64,000 nt of DNA from Alteromonas aestuariivivens (GCF_003367475.1 NZ_QRHA01000010.1:58133-122132), one strand, 5' to 3'. Shown: positions 56,067 to 64,000, counted from the first letter of the stretch. The notes: generated by a model from the sequence alone, not told the origin. Program-made: numbers and translations.

Positions 56067-56144
56067 ATATGGAACGCCAGATTTTAGGGCCGCTTTTCTA
56101 CAGTTTAGTGACACCATATCGTGACACTGCACACCAGTAGCCCA
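56067..56144. other. Short-repeat region after the amylases
   Basis: GTGACAC occurs at 56108-56114 and 56121-56127 (13-base period). It lies outside the ssrA-like core on the side opposite the island, so it might be a recombination arm site, but this is weak. Confidence 0.25.
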
Positions 56145-56181
56145 AATTAAAAAGGCGTAACTCATTGATTTAACGAGTTAC
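56145..56181 (-). terminator. Terminator downstream of the tmRNA-like 3' end
   Basis: On the minus strand GTAACTCGTT / AATGAGTTAC (one mismatch) is followed by GCCTTTTTAATT. It comes 11 bases after the copy of the tmRNA 3' end, exactly where an ssrA terminator would be expected. Confidence 0.75.
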
Positions 56182-56192
56182 TCCCCCGAATT

Positions 56193-56208
56193 TGGTGGAG
56201 CTGGCGGG
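56193..56208 (-). repeat. Duplicate of the tmRNA (ssrA) 3' end: likely attachment site
   Basis: On the minus strand these 16 bases read CCCGCCAGCTCCACCA, identical to the 3' terminus of enterobacterial tmRNA (last T-arm strand, acceptor stem and CCA). No tmRNA body precedes it in the minus direction: the sequence goes straight into non-coding DNA and nhaA. A 3'-end-only copy is the usual mark of an element integrated at ssrA. Intact ssrA should therefore lie beyond base 64000. Confidence 0.65.
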
Positions 56209-56466
56209 TGCTCCACTCATTACTGTCTATTAGCCCTACAGCTCAATCATAACGCGTGTCATTGGCTTAAATTGGTTATAGTGTGTACCAGTTTGTGTAC
56301 CAACTCAAGCCTGATGAAGACTCAATGCGTTGCTCATGACCTTCTCTAGGCCTTAATCGCAGCGTATGCGGCTGTAACTGGACCTGATCAGAAAAATCAG
56401 AAATATTCTGATAAACAACCCTTAAGCGTTTCATATTGTCACTGTAATTTCATCGGGTTCATGGTG
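56209..56466. other. Non-coding island edge with two GTGTACCA direct repeats
   Basis: About 260 bases without a gene. GTGTACCA occurs at 56283-56290 and 56295-56302 (12-base period), 75-94 bases inside the putative attachment core: a layout like arm-type integrase binding sites. Inference only. Confidence 0.4.
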
Positions 56467-57855
56467 TTAATGTGACCTTGGTTGTTCAGTAAAATCTTCG
56501 CGTGCAGGGTTTTCGCTACGAGTAGCAAGCCACAACACAATTAAACCGAACAGCGCAGAAAACACCGACGCAGATAATATTCCTAACTTGACAGCATTAA
56601 TGTGTTCGGCACTAAAGGCTAGGTTGGCAATAAACATAGCCATGGTAAAACCAATGCCTGCCAACATGCCGCCTCCTGCGATCATAAGCCAGGGCAAGTC
56701 CGGTGGCAGCAACGCTAACTTTAAGCGTACGGCAAGCCAGCTAAACAAACATATTCCTACGGGTTTGCCCAGCACAAACCCAATGAAAACCGCCATACCA
56801 ATAGACACTGGGAAGTCTGCCATCGTCAACGGGATGCCGGCATTAGCGAATGCAAATAGCGGCATGACAACAAAACCGACCCAGGGATGCATCATCAACT
56901 CTAGTCGCTCAACTGGCGAAAGCGCTTCTCGGGCAGCCGCTTCTGCGGTTTTCAGCACTTTGCGGTCAATACTGTTAGCGGCCCAACGCTCACCAGGTGG
57001 AGAGGCCACCACAGAATCCATAATATTGTGCAAGCGATCATCACTCACCCACTTATTGGTAGGAGTCATCAATCCCAGGATCACACCGGTTACTGTGGGA
57101 TGAATACCTGACGCATCGACCAGCAGCCAAATGGCGCCACCTGCAATGAAAAACAAAGCAATGCTGCGAATTCCGAGCAGTGACATAGCTTTAATCATGA
57201 CAAAGCCTGACAGCGCAGTAACAATATAAAAAAGATCAAGTTGCTTACCATAACCCAATGCCACGACAAGAATGGCTCCCAGATCATCCACAATGGCCAG
57301 CGACAACATAAAAACGCGTAAACTTTTTGGAATGCGCTTGCCCAGCAACGCTAGACAACCAATAACAAAAGCAGTATCCGTTGCCATGACCGTGCCCCAA
57401 CCATGCTGTCCCACTTCACCAAATTGGAAGAGCAGGTAGATACCAGCAGGAACAATCATTCCGCCTAATGCTGCTGAGACAGATAACATGGCCAGGCGCG
57501 GTTTACGCAATTCTCCCAGCACTAATTCCCGTTTTAGTTCCAGCGCTATCAGGAAGAAAAAAAGGGTCATGACGGCGTCGTTTATCCAGGCACGCAAAGA
57601 GCGTTCAAATTCAACATCACCCAAATTGATAGCAATTGAAGTACTCCACAACGCCGCAAAGTCCGAACCTAATGGAGAATTAGCCAGATAAAGTGCTAAC
57701 AGCGTAAAAAACAACAGCACAAGTCCGGCGGCCGCTTCAATTTTAAAAAAACGGCCAAGGGGATGACTTAACCAGTCGATGGGCGACTGAGGTAATTGCG
57801 ATGCATCCCCTCTGTTATCTGCAACTAACCGATTAGTTAGTTTTCTTATCCTCAT
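56467..57855 (-). CDS. nhaA: Na+/H+ antiporter NhaA
   Basis: Inner-membrane antiporter (462 residues) for sodium and pH homeostasis. Eleven to twelve hydrophobic segments are visible; ALELKRELVLGELR, ATDTAFVIGCLALLG with the ion-binding region, and LAIVDDLGAILVVAL with the two adjacent Asp of the active site are all NhaA hallmarks. The N-terminus is about 45 residues longer than the enteric protein. AGGAG lies ten bases before the ATG at 57855. It is the first gene inside the putative ssrA-linked island. Confidence 0.95.
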   Translation of the reverse strand: MRIRKLTNRLVADNRGDASQLPQSPIDWLSHPLGRFFKIEAAAGLVLLFFTLLALYLANSPLGSDFAALWSTSIAINLGDVEFERSLRAWINDAVMTLFFFLIALELKRELVLGELRKPRLAMLSVSAALGGMIVPAGIYLLFQFGEVGQHGWGTVMATDTAFVIGCLALLGKRIPKSLRVFMLSLAIVDDLGAILVVALGYGKQLDLFYIVTALSGFVMIKAMSLLGIRSIALFFIAGGAIWLLVDASGIHPTVTGVILGLMTPTNKWVSDDRLHNIMDSVVASPPGERWAANSIDRKVLKTAEAAAREALSPVERLELMMHPWVGFVVMPLFAFANAGIPLTMADFPVSIGMAVFIGFVLGKPVGICLFSWLAVRLKLALLPPDLPWLMIAGGGMLAGIGFTMAMFIANLAFSAEHINAVKLGILSASVFSALFGLIVLWLATRSENPAREDFTEQPRSH

Positions 57856-57928
57856 CGTGGGCAGGCTCCTGAGTCATTTTCGACTTTCTATTTCTTTGCA
57901 TGTATACCCATGCAAAGTTAATCGCATC

Positions 57929-58027
57929 CTATAGCTTGCGATATTGGTAACGATTAAAGTGATAGATAATTTCAGTTGAACTGGTAATCCCAAAAGTTTC
58001 CATCATCCGTTTGTCTTCTTCATTCAT
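57929..58027 (-). CDS. Very small conserved-looking protein (32 residues)
   Basis: Starts MNEEDKRMMETFGITSSTEI and ends in YRKL. GAGGAG lies seven bases before the ATG at 58027, an excellent ribosome-binding site. The MMETFGITS stretch resembles small acidic proteins often found near stress genes, but in those I recall the chain runs longer, so this one may be truncated. No function is known. Confidence 0.5.
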   Translation of the reverse strand: MNEEDKRMMETFGITSSTEIIYHFNRYQYRKL

Positions 58028-58094
58028 TCTGTTGCTCCTCGAAATGTGACCTGCGATGTTCGAATCATTGAAAACTACCATCAACGCCTAATCA

Positions 58095-58226
58095 TTAGCT
58101 CGGTGGTATCCGCGAATTCGTGCCGACGTTGTTTGATTTCTTTTTCTGCTTTGCCGCGCGTTTTTCCTTGGGTGTCAGAATAGGGGGTTTCTTGCTGTCT
58201 TTTTTAGTGCTTCTGCCTTTGCTCAT
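58095..58226 (-). CDS. Small Lys-rich protein (43 residues)
   Basis: Starts MSKGRSTKKDSKKPPILTPK and continues with KEKRAAKQKKK. It is extremely basic with no hydrophobic segment, so it is cytoplasmic and perhaps nucleic-acid-associated. The ribosome-binding site is weak, which lowers confidence. It lies between the 32-residue gene and hflC on the same strand. Confidence 0.5.
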   Translation of the reverse strand: MSKGRSTKKDSKKPPILTPKEKRAAKQKKKSNNVGTNSRIPPS

Positions 58227-58297
58227 GATAGGTACTCGCGCTGTTAGTGGTGCGAAGAAGGGAGCCGATGTCGTATCATCAACCCATTAGGTAAACA

Positions 58298-59275
58298 TTA
58301 TTTTTTCTCAAATTCCGGGGCTTTTAGGTACTTGAAAAGATCGCTTTCCGTGGACAACATCAGGGTTGTTCTACTGTCTATTACGGAAGGATAAGCTGCC
58401 ATGGTCCGGGTAAATTCATAGAACTTTACTGCTTCCGCACTCTGGTTATAAGAATTCGAATATATCTCCGCAGCTATGGCGTCAGCCTGGCCGCGAATTT
58501 CTTCTACTTGTTGATACGCTTCCGACTGAATTTTATTCAGATCGCGTACCCGGTTACCGCGAATTCTTGCAGCTTCGCCATGACCTTCTGAAAGAAAACG
58601 CTCCGCTATTTGTCGCCGTTCACTGACCATTCTGTCGTAGATTTTTGGCCGCACGCTGGCGTTGTAGTTAATCCTTTTAAAGCGAATGTCCAGCAGTTCA
58701 ATGCCGAATACTTTGACCTTGTCTGCGGCCGAATTAAAAATTTCCAGTTCGACCACCTTGCGCCCTTTGTTGATCGGCACCAGGGTTCCCATATTCAGTA
58801 TTTTTTCGGCATCGGTAAGCAGTTCGTCGCGTTGCGGAACACGATCTTTGGTCGTACGGATAATTTCTATCAGTTCGTGTTTGGCTACCGCATTACGGGT
58901 CTCACTACCGAGTATGTCATCCAGCCTGGATTGCGCACTGCGTTCATCACGCAAGCGTAAAAAATATTGCAGCGGATCGATAATTCGCCAGCGGGCAAAT
59001 AAATCCACCGAGATATACAGCTTATCTTTGGTAGGCATATCAGAAGGGTTGCCGTCCCATTCCAGCACCCGTTTTTCAATGGGATTAACTTGCTGAATAA
59101 ACGGCACCTTGACCTGCAAACCGGCTGTTACAATCGGCTCTCCCACAGGCTTGCCAAACTGGGTAACAATGACCTGCTCTACCTCTCCCACTGTGTATAA
59201 AGCGCTGTTTACTACCACCGCCAGAACCGCAATTAATATGATGCTGGTAGCCGATAGGAGCTTGATTTTATTCAT
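58298..59275 (-). CDS. hflC: HflC-type SPFH protein
   Basis: Membrane-bound partner of HflK (325 residues from the ATG at 59275, which overlaps the hflK stop). One N-terminal transmembrane helix (LLSATSIILIAVLAVVVNSALYTV) precedes an SPFH/band-7 domain (GEVEQVIVTQFGKPV, VDLFARWRIIDPLQYF) and a charged helical C-terminus (AERFLSEGHGEAARIRGNR). HflKC surround the FtsH protease and modulate it. Standard hflKC lies in the hfq-hflX region, so this copy, next to nhaA, is probably a second, mobile set. Confidence 0.9.
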   Translation of the reverse strand: MNKIKLLSATSIILIAVLAVVVNSALYTVGEVEQVIVTQFGKPVGEPIVTAGLQVKVPFIQQVNPIEKRVLEWDGNPSDMPTKDKLYISVDLFARWRIIDPLQYFLRLRDERSAQSRLDDILGSETRNAVAKHELIEIIRTTKDRVPQRDELLTDAEKILNMGTLVPINKGRKVVELEIFNSAADKVKVFGIELLDIRFKRINYNASVRPKIYDRMVSERRQIAERFLSEGHGEAARIRGNRVRDLNKIQSEAYQQVEEIRGQADAIAAEIYSNSYNQSAEAVKFYEFTRTMAAYPSVIDSRTTLMLSTESDLFKYLKAPEFEKK

Positions 59276-60332
59276 GGCTGGTAACCTGTTGATTATCAAT
59301 ATTCAGAAGCGGCAATATGCCCTGAGAATCGGCATCCAGAATAAATTTCCTACTGACTTTTGGCATCACCTGTTGCATGGTTTCAAGATAAATGCGCCGA
59401 CGCGTTACCTCCGGTGCTTTCATATATTCAGTGAATAACGCATTGAATCGGGCAGCATCACCTTTGGCTTCGTTAATGCGTTTGAGGCGGTATCCATCGG
59501 CCTCCCGGATGCGTTGGTCTTTTTCACCTTCTGCCAGCGGAATCACTTTGTTGTAGTCGCGTCGCGCTTCGTTGATCAGTTTTTCTTTTTCCTGCTGTGC
59601 CTGATTGACTTCGTTAAAGGATTCCTGAACCGGTTTGGGCGGATTGATGTTTTTTAACTGCACCTGATCAATGCTGATGCCCATGGCATATTTGCTTGAT
59701 GTGGCCTGCATTTTTATCAGCGCTTCAGATTCAATTTCCTGACGGCCGATAGTGATGACTTCATCCACTGTACGGTCACCGACCACTTCACGCATGACCG
59801 ATTCAGATACATAGCGCAGAGTTTCTCTGGGCTCTCTGACCTCGAACAGAAATTTAACCGGATCGGATATACGGTATTGCACCACCCACTCGACCAGTGC
59901 CGCATTCAAATCGCCGGTAACCATTTGTGTTTCGCGCTGAGCATCGTTAACACGAGGGCTTTGCATCGGGTCATTGGCATTCGGTGTGGTAAATCCAAAC
60001 TCCTGTTTGAGTTGTCTTTTTACCGGAACAATCTGAGTGGTATCGATACCAAAAGGAAAGCGAAAGTGCAGGCCTGGTGGCACATCGCTGACATACTTAC
60101 CAAACCGTTGCACCACGGCCACAGAATCACTGGGGACGGTATAGATTGCGCTCCACAGCATGGCTGCTGCCACAAAGATAAACAAAAGGATAAACAACGC
60201 CGGAGGGCTGCCACCGGGTAACAGTGTTTTAGCTCGCTTCGAAATTTGCTTAACAAGCTGGTCTAAATCAGGAGGAGACGCATTACCTCTCCACGGATTT
60301 CCCGGGGGGGCGTTATCGTTGTCTTGCGGCAT
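59268..60332 (-). CDS. hflK: HflK-type SPFH protein
   Basis: Encodes 354 residues: Gly/Pro-rich N-terminal tail (DNDNAPPGNPWRG), one transmembrane helix (LFILLFIFVAAAMLWSAIYTV, about 45-66) and an SPFH domain (VAVVQRFGKYVSDVPPGLHFRFPFG) with a long helical C-terminus. It forms the HflKC complex with the overlapping hflC (eight bases). The gene pair sits in the putative island and is probably additional to a core copy. Confidence 0.9.
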   Translation of the reverse strand: MPQDNDNAPPGNPWRGNASPPDLDQLVKQISKRAKTLLPGGSPPALFILLFIFVAAAMLWSAIYTVPSDSVAVVQRFGKYVSDVPPGLHFRFPFGIDTTQIVPVKRQLKQEFGFTTPNANDPMQSPRVNDAQRETQMVTGDLNAALVEWVVQYRISDPVKFLFEVREPRETLRYVSESVMREVVGDRTVDEVITIGRQEIESEALIKMQATSSKYAMGISIDQVQLKNINPPKPVQESFNEVNQAQQEKEKLINEARRDYNKVIPLAEGEKDQRIREADGYRLKRINEAKGDAARFNALFTEYMKAPEVTRRRIYLETMQQVMPKVSRKFILDADSQGILPLLNIDNQQVTSHE

Positions 60333-60443
60333 AATGGTTGCCTCTGGGTATTTGATCGTTATTGGCTACAAGGCTTCCAATGGCGATTGTGGCCGGATTA
60401 TCATCACGACATTCATATGGTAAGGCGATAAAGTCAGTCAGGG

Positions 60444-61142
60444 CTAATAGGATTCCAGTCTGTCGGTTTCACTCTTCACCACGGCGTAACACTCACAGCA
60501 AAGCGCCTCTAATTTTTCTCTGTTGATCACCGTAATGTGACCGCGCCGGTATGTAATCACACCAAGTTTTTGCAGCTTGCCAGCGGCTTCAGTTACGCCC
60601 TCACGTCTGACCCCCAGCATGTTGGCAATCAGTTCCTGAGTCATGGTCAGATTGTTGCCTGATAAACGATCAAGAGACAGCAACAGCCATCGACAGAGTT
60701 GCTGATCTATTGAATGATGTCGGTTACACACGGCGGTTTGCGCCATCTGGGCAATAAGCGCCTGTGTGTAGCGAAGCAACACCATGCGAATCGCCTGGTT
60801 ACTATTAAATTCGCTGCGTAACTCCGAAGCAGGTAACCGGTAGGCGAACCCGGCACTTTGCACAATGGCGCAATTAGGGGTACTTTCTCCGCCCATAAAC
60901 ACGGCAATGCCGACCAATCCTTCATTACCTACTACGGATATTTCAGCTGACGAACCATCGGCCATAATAGACAGCAGCGATACAATACTGTCGGTTGGAA
61001 AATACACCGTAGATACACTCTCCCCGGCATCATAGATGACTTCTCCAAGCGCTAACTCAACTAATTTGAGTTGAGGAAATAGCCTGCTTTTGCTGTCTTC
61101 CGGTAATGCTTTAAGCAATTTATTTTCAGTTGGATGTGTCAT
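60444..61142 (-). CDS. Crp/Fnr family regulator A
   Basis: Encodes 232 residues. An N-terminal cyclic-nucleotide-type sensor domain (about 15-130, LALGEVIYDAGESVSTVYFPTDSIVSLL) is followed by a winged helix (about 150-220) with ANMLGVRREGVTEAAGKL as recognition helix. No N-terminal Cys cluster of FNR type is visible. The C-terminus has the CCECY motif. It may regulate the nearby island genes. It is a distant paralogue of the gene at 62201-62923. Confidence 0.9.
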   Translation of the reverse strand: MTHPTENKLLKALPEDSKSRLFPQLKLVELALGEVIYDAGESVSTVYFPTDSIVSLLSIMADGSSAEISVVGNEGLVGIAVFMGGESTPNCAIVQSAGFAYRLPASELRSEFNSNQAIRMVLLRYTQALIAQMAQTAVCNRHHSIDQQLCRWLLLSLDRLSGNNLTMTQELIANMLGVRREGVTEAAGKLQKLGVITYRRGHITVINREKLEALCCECYAVVKSETDRLESY

Positions 61143-61947
61143 ATAGCGTTACTTGTCTTATTTCAGATTTCCTTAACCAGGCATTTCATACTCGACTGTC
61201 AATATTTGGTATCGATGTGATCGCTGAATTGATTCCCTTGAGTTCATGCGGCTAAAAACTCGGGATCAACGACTTGGAACATTCAGGTCGTGCAGATACA
61301 CCAATGCTTTTGGCCAATGCCGATTAACACTGTTGCGGTGATGACCTGACTCACTTTGCTGCCTACCACAGCGCCTATCAAGAAAAGGAATTTTGTACAC
61401 AGGCAATAATCTGCAATGCAGAAAAGTATTGCCATTATTGGCAATGGCGATGAAACAATAATGGTTGGTCAGCGGTGCAACAGCTCTGACGTTGCCACTC
61501 CATGCTACGTTCAATTTTGGCTGAATATTGATTATTTTCATCTTTACTCGCCAGCCATTATGGCGGGCCTCTGTTGGTGATGAGAAGATTGCCAGCGTAA
61601 CCTGACTATTGGCTTGTGTATGTTCGGTAGCAAACATAAGCGGGAAGAATAACCATTCGCTCCTCATCTGCATAAGGTAGCGAACAGCCAGAGATGATTT
61701 GACTGTAGTGTTTTTCGCGGTTGGCAGAAAACGACAGACTGTGAAGTATAACAAACAGAATTCCTGCGAATTTTACTTAAGATTTGTCAAGCCACGCCAC
61801 CCTGATTGATTCACAAGTGGCAATTTAAGCAACTAGAAGGACGTTCAATGCTAATTCAACCGGGTTGGAAATTTTAGCTAACCCGCCACCACATGCACTG
61901 GATAAATTTACGGCACTACCTGTCACCGGAAAAAGGCGGATATCACA
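61143..61947. other. Loose intergenic region in the island
   Basis: About 800 bases. One minus-strand frame of 162 codons (61266-61754) has no ribosome-binding site and random-looking composition; I do not call it. A tiny frame near 61848 (ATG after AGAAGGA, about nine codons) could be a leader peptide. Nothing else is recognised. Confidence 0.4.
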
Positions 61948-62187
61948 GTGACTAACACAGTTTTGAATAGTCAGCTTTCAAGCGTCCTTACCAGCAGTGA
62001 CGTACGCTATAAAAAAGACCACAAACCAGCCAAATTAAAGGAATTGTTGATAGACGCTATAAGCGACAATACCCTATATGTTGCAGTGATCTCCTTTGGC
62101 AGTTTTTGGGGTAAGGGCGAAAACCTTTCCGCAATTCCATGGAACGCAATGGGCTTCAACAATACCAGTAATGGTTTTTTAGGCTGA
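61948..62187 (+). CDS. Truncated PRC-barrel domain protein
   Basis: Encodes 79 residues with GTG start at 61948 and AGGCGGA upstream. The stretch KLKELLIDAISDNTLYVAVI, followed by FGSFWGKGENLSAIPWNAM, matches the core of PRC-barrel domains (usually ..VVSFGGFLG..FAVPW..L..). The chain stops right after NGFLG, about 30 residues before the fold should end, so the gene may be truncated. PRC-barrel proteins of this kind are often stress-linked. It is flanked by two Crp/Fnr genes. Confidence 0.65.
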   Translation: MTNTVLNSQLSSVLTSSDVRYKKDHKPAKLKELLIDAISDNTLYVAVISFGSFWGKGENLSAIPWNAMGFNNTSNGFLG

Positions 62188-62200
62188 ATCATTGATGCCG

Positions 62201-62923
62201 TTAACCATCAGTCTCTGCTCTGAGGTTTTTCTTGTGGATGTTGAGCGCCGCCACATAACATTGACATGAAGCGTGTTTAAGACCCGATCTGGAGAGTACG
62301 TTAATTTGCCCGCGGCTATAACTGATTAATCCCGCCCGCTGAAATGCCCCTGCGGCAATAGTCACCGCGCTGCGACGTACGCCAAGCATCCTGGCCAGAT
62401 ACTGATGGGTTAAATAAAACTGACTGGCGTGCGCCCTGTCCTGCGTCATCAACAACCAGCGGGCCAACCGTTGCGGCACCTCATGCGAACAATTACAAGC
62501 ACCGGTCAGTGACAGTTGTTGTATTAAAACATACAGATAACTGTGTATCACATTTCGTAACGGCAAACTGGCTTTCAAACGCTGGCGAAATGATCTTGCA
62601 TTCATCCGTAACGCCTTTCCTGTCCCCTGAACTATTGACTGCATTGGCGCATTTCGTTTGCCCAGTGCCAGCGTGGCACCCAACATCCCTTCACTGCCGA
62701 TTAAGCCCAGTTCTACTGACCGTTCACCAGACATCTCCATTAACACCGAAATGAATCCGGTTAGCGGGAAATAGACATTTTCTATGGGGGCATCAGTAGC
62801 GTTGAGTACTTGCCCAAACTCGAGTTCCACAGGTGTAGAGTGGCTCAATAACCATTTACGTTGCGTATTCGCCAGGCAATTTATTAGGTCGTTAGTTACC
62901 GGTAGGGTTGGTACTGCGGACAC
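62201..62923 (-). CDS. Crp/Fnr family regulator B
   Basis: Encodes 240 residues: sensor domain (about 20-140, FGQVLNATDAPIENVYFPLTGFISVL) and winged helix (about 160-225) with ARMLGVRRSAVTIAAGAF. The C-terminus carries SCQCY, parallel to CCECY in regulator A. The sensor domain lacks the phosphate-binding Arg-Ser pair of cAMP receptors as far as I can see, so the ligand is unknown. Head to tail with the PRC-barrel gene (13 bases between convergent stops). Confidence 0.9.
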   Translation of the reverse strand: MSAVPTLPVTNDLINCLANTQRKWLLSHSTPVELEFGQVLNATDAPIENVYFPLTGFISVLMEMSGERSVELGLIGSEGMLGATLALGKRNAPMQSIVQGTGKALRMNARSFRQRLKASLPLRNVIHSYLYVLIQQLSLTGACNCSHEVPQRLARWLLMTQDRAHASQFYLTHQYLARMLGVRRSAVTIAAGAFQRAGLISYSRGQINVLSRSGLKHASCQCYVAALNIHKKNLRAETDG

Positions 62924-63272
62924 TTACTCTCCGACAATCGAAAAAAGGATGGCGACTAACAAGGGATTACTTCTACTTATTTAGAATAACCTTATCTTAT
63001 TAAACAATGGCCATCAGTACGTTAAATAATGGCGAGCTAATTCGCGACTCCAGACCTTTACTTTCTGGTATTCGGTGACCGTGCAATTGCAACTGCATTC
63101 CCTCAGGAGATCAGCCGTTTGATGTGCAAACTTACAGCCATTCATTGCGCTATTTTGATTTCCTCAGGCAATGAGTATTCAACCTGTTACTGCGCGAACT
63201 GGCGTTTCAATAATCCCTCAAAATCAGCCCGACTAAAGTTGTGTTCACAGAATAGAATTCGCCTAACACATT
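62924..63272. other. Intergenic region, nothing recognised
   Basis: About 350 A/T-rich bases with no supported gene. It should contain the promoter of regulator B (minus). Confidence 0.4.
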
Positions 63273-63297
63273 AAAAAAAACCCAGGTTACCCTGGGG
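63273..63297 (-). terminator. Terminator of the 37-residue gene
   Basis: CCCAGG-TTAC-CCTGGG hairpin (63281-63296) with TTTTTTTT on the minus strand just after. It lies 97 bases past the stop of the minus-strand gene at 63394-63507. Confidence 0.8.
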
Positions 63298-63393
63298 AAA
63301 AGCATGTGCGAATCAAATGCATTATGGAATCAAAAAGGATCTGGATTAACTCGACCAAAGCACTTTATGTCACCATAGCAATAACCTGTATGG

Positions 63394-63507
63394 TTATTTC
63401 TGTTGCTCTTTCTTTTGATCATGCTGAGTCTGTTGTTTTTGAGGCCCATTCCCTGGTGCAGCTCTCTTTTCCTGGTCAGGTTTTGTGTCTTTAGTGGGAT
63501 TTTGCAT
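63394..63507 (-). CDS. Small hydrophilic protein (37 residues)
   Basis: Starts MQNPTKDTKPDQEKRAAPGN and is composed almost entirely of Lys, Gln, Asp, Glu, Pro and Asn, so it should be disordered. AGAGGT lies before the ATG at 63507, and a good terminator lies downstream, which favours a real gene. It resembles the many short disordered proteins of stress islands; no function is known. Confidence 0.45.
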   Translation of the reverse strand: MQNPTKDTKPDQEKRAAPGNGPQKQQTQHDQKKEQQK

Positions 63508-63819
63508 AAGTACCTCTGTTTTCTCACTGCCGGCCAGATTGCCGTTAGTGGAGATAGCAATATACTGCTTTGCTTTTCTGTGTTCCGTGCGCTGGCACAC
63601 ACTAAACCCATTAAATTTCCTTATTCGCCAGAAATACGTTGATTTCATCGTCAGTGTGGCTCTTTTTATTGGGGGCCGGTCAAACAGCCGCGCAGCTTTT
63701 TCTGTCCAGTGAAGGCCGTAGGCCTGAACGATGTTTGAGCGCTTTGTTAGGCGATTTTAGCTATTAACTTTTAATGATTTGGTAATCCTCCCATTTTTAA
63801 CTGACGCTAAAAGTAGAAG
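63508..63819. other. Intergenic region between the small gene and the IS element
   Basis: Just over 300 bases without a recognised gene. The right part may contain the IS3 element end: ACTGACGCTAAAAGTAGAAG begins near 63800. Confidence 0.35.
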
Positions 63820-64000
63820 TTAAGCTGCCATCAAAGGTGGTTTTCCACCGTTGGCTTTGTGTGGTCGTTCGTAATTGTAAAACCACAGCCACTTCGTTGC
63901 ATAGTCCTGCACCTCTTCGATTGATTCGAACAGGTGCTTACTGACCCAGCTGTAACGCATTGTTCGGTTGTGACGTTCGATGTATGCGTTTTGCTGAGGC
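63820..64000 (-). mobile_element. IS3-family transposase (OrfB), C-terminal part at window edge
   Basis: The minus strand reads PQQNAYIERHNRTMRYSW, then WLWFYNYERPHKANGGKPP and a TAA at 63820-63822. The NAYIER and YNYERPH motifs (with the DDE Glu in IER) are typical of the integrase-core of IS3-family transposases, IS2 or IS150 type. Only about 60 codons are inside the window. The terminal inverted repeat may lie at about 63802-63819. Confidence 0.85.

Noticed and set aside
61266..61754. 162-codon minus-strand frame in the island
   Set aside because: No ribosome-binding site, unusual residue mix, no motif; it may be chance. A homology search would settle it.
63306..63494. 62-codon plus-strand frame with a hydrophobic segment
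   Set aside because: It has no ribosome-binding site and overlaps the better-supported minus-strand small gene and its terminator region.

Overview
This window looks like the chromosome of a facultatively anaerobic, probably marine gammaproteobacterium of the Alteromonadales (Alteromonadaceae-like). That placement is inference from gene content, not from a search. The evidence is a rimP-nusA-infB-rbfA-truB-rpsO translation block, a periplasmic nitrate reductase of the napEFDABC type, tandem DUF3718-like exported proteins, an MHYT hybrid kinase paired with an HD-GYP regulator, a class GN-like sortase in a Gram-negative setting, and a large TonB-dependent receptor. Most of the window is core-like and densely coding.

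Layout. 1-400: 5' part of a succinylglutamate desuccinylase/aspartoacylase-like gene. 620-4776: one tight molybdenum operon, moaB-moaC-moaD-moaE-modA-modB-modC. 4786-6156: hemN behind a textbook FNR/Anr-type promoter. 6311-8863: TonB-dependent receptor. 8900-11700: a low-density accessory stretch with a foldback (MITE-like) remnant, one orphan exported protein, two tandem DUF3718 paralogues and a decayed gene fragment. 11745-14144: phhB, initiator tRNA, and two convergent genes (a 46-residue protein and an OprP-type porin), each preceded by phased 11-bp Pho-box-like repeats. 14562-18883: hybrid sensor kinase plus HD-GYP output. 18914-25768: rimP leader and the translation operon, then rpsO without pnp. 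25819-30703: ArsR/SRPBCC pair, coiled-coil membrane protein, exported thioredoxin-like protein, GNAT-nitrilase fusion, 2OG-Fe oxygenase. 30718-35484: a broken gene, a second copy of the 19-bp motif seen at 9247, and nap on the minus strand (napE is only 50 codons). 35920-42718: two signalling proteins whose receiver domains lack the phospho-acceptor Asp, a DUF2252 protein, ahpC-ahpF. 43325-44597: a sortase followed directly by a protein with an LPTTA-transmembrane-RRK sorting signal. 44719-49985: RpiB-like isomerase, YgiQ, EVE protein, lactate permease. 50677-56066: two tandem exported GH13 amylases with glucodextranase-type C-terminal modules.

From 56193 the character changes. A 16-base copy of the 3' end of tmRNA (ssrA) is followed on the minus strand by a terminator, and beyond it lie NhaA, two tiny proteins, an HflC/HflK pair, two Crp/Fnr regulators flanking a truncated PRC-barrel protein, loosely packed DNA, and the 3' end of an IS3-family transposase at the window edge. 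I read this as one end of a stress-tolerance-type genomic island inserted at ssrA, with intact ssrA and the integrase predicted beyond base 64000.

Themes that link the genes: molybdate uptake and molybdopterin synthesis feed the molybdenum enzyme NapA; hemN under FNR control and nap both fit low-oxygen growth; the putative Pho-regulated pair suggests a phosphate-starvation response.
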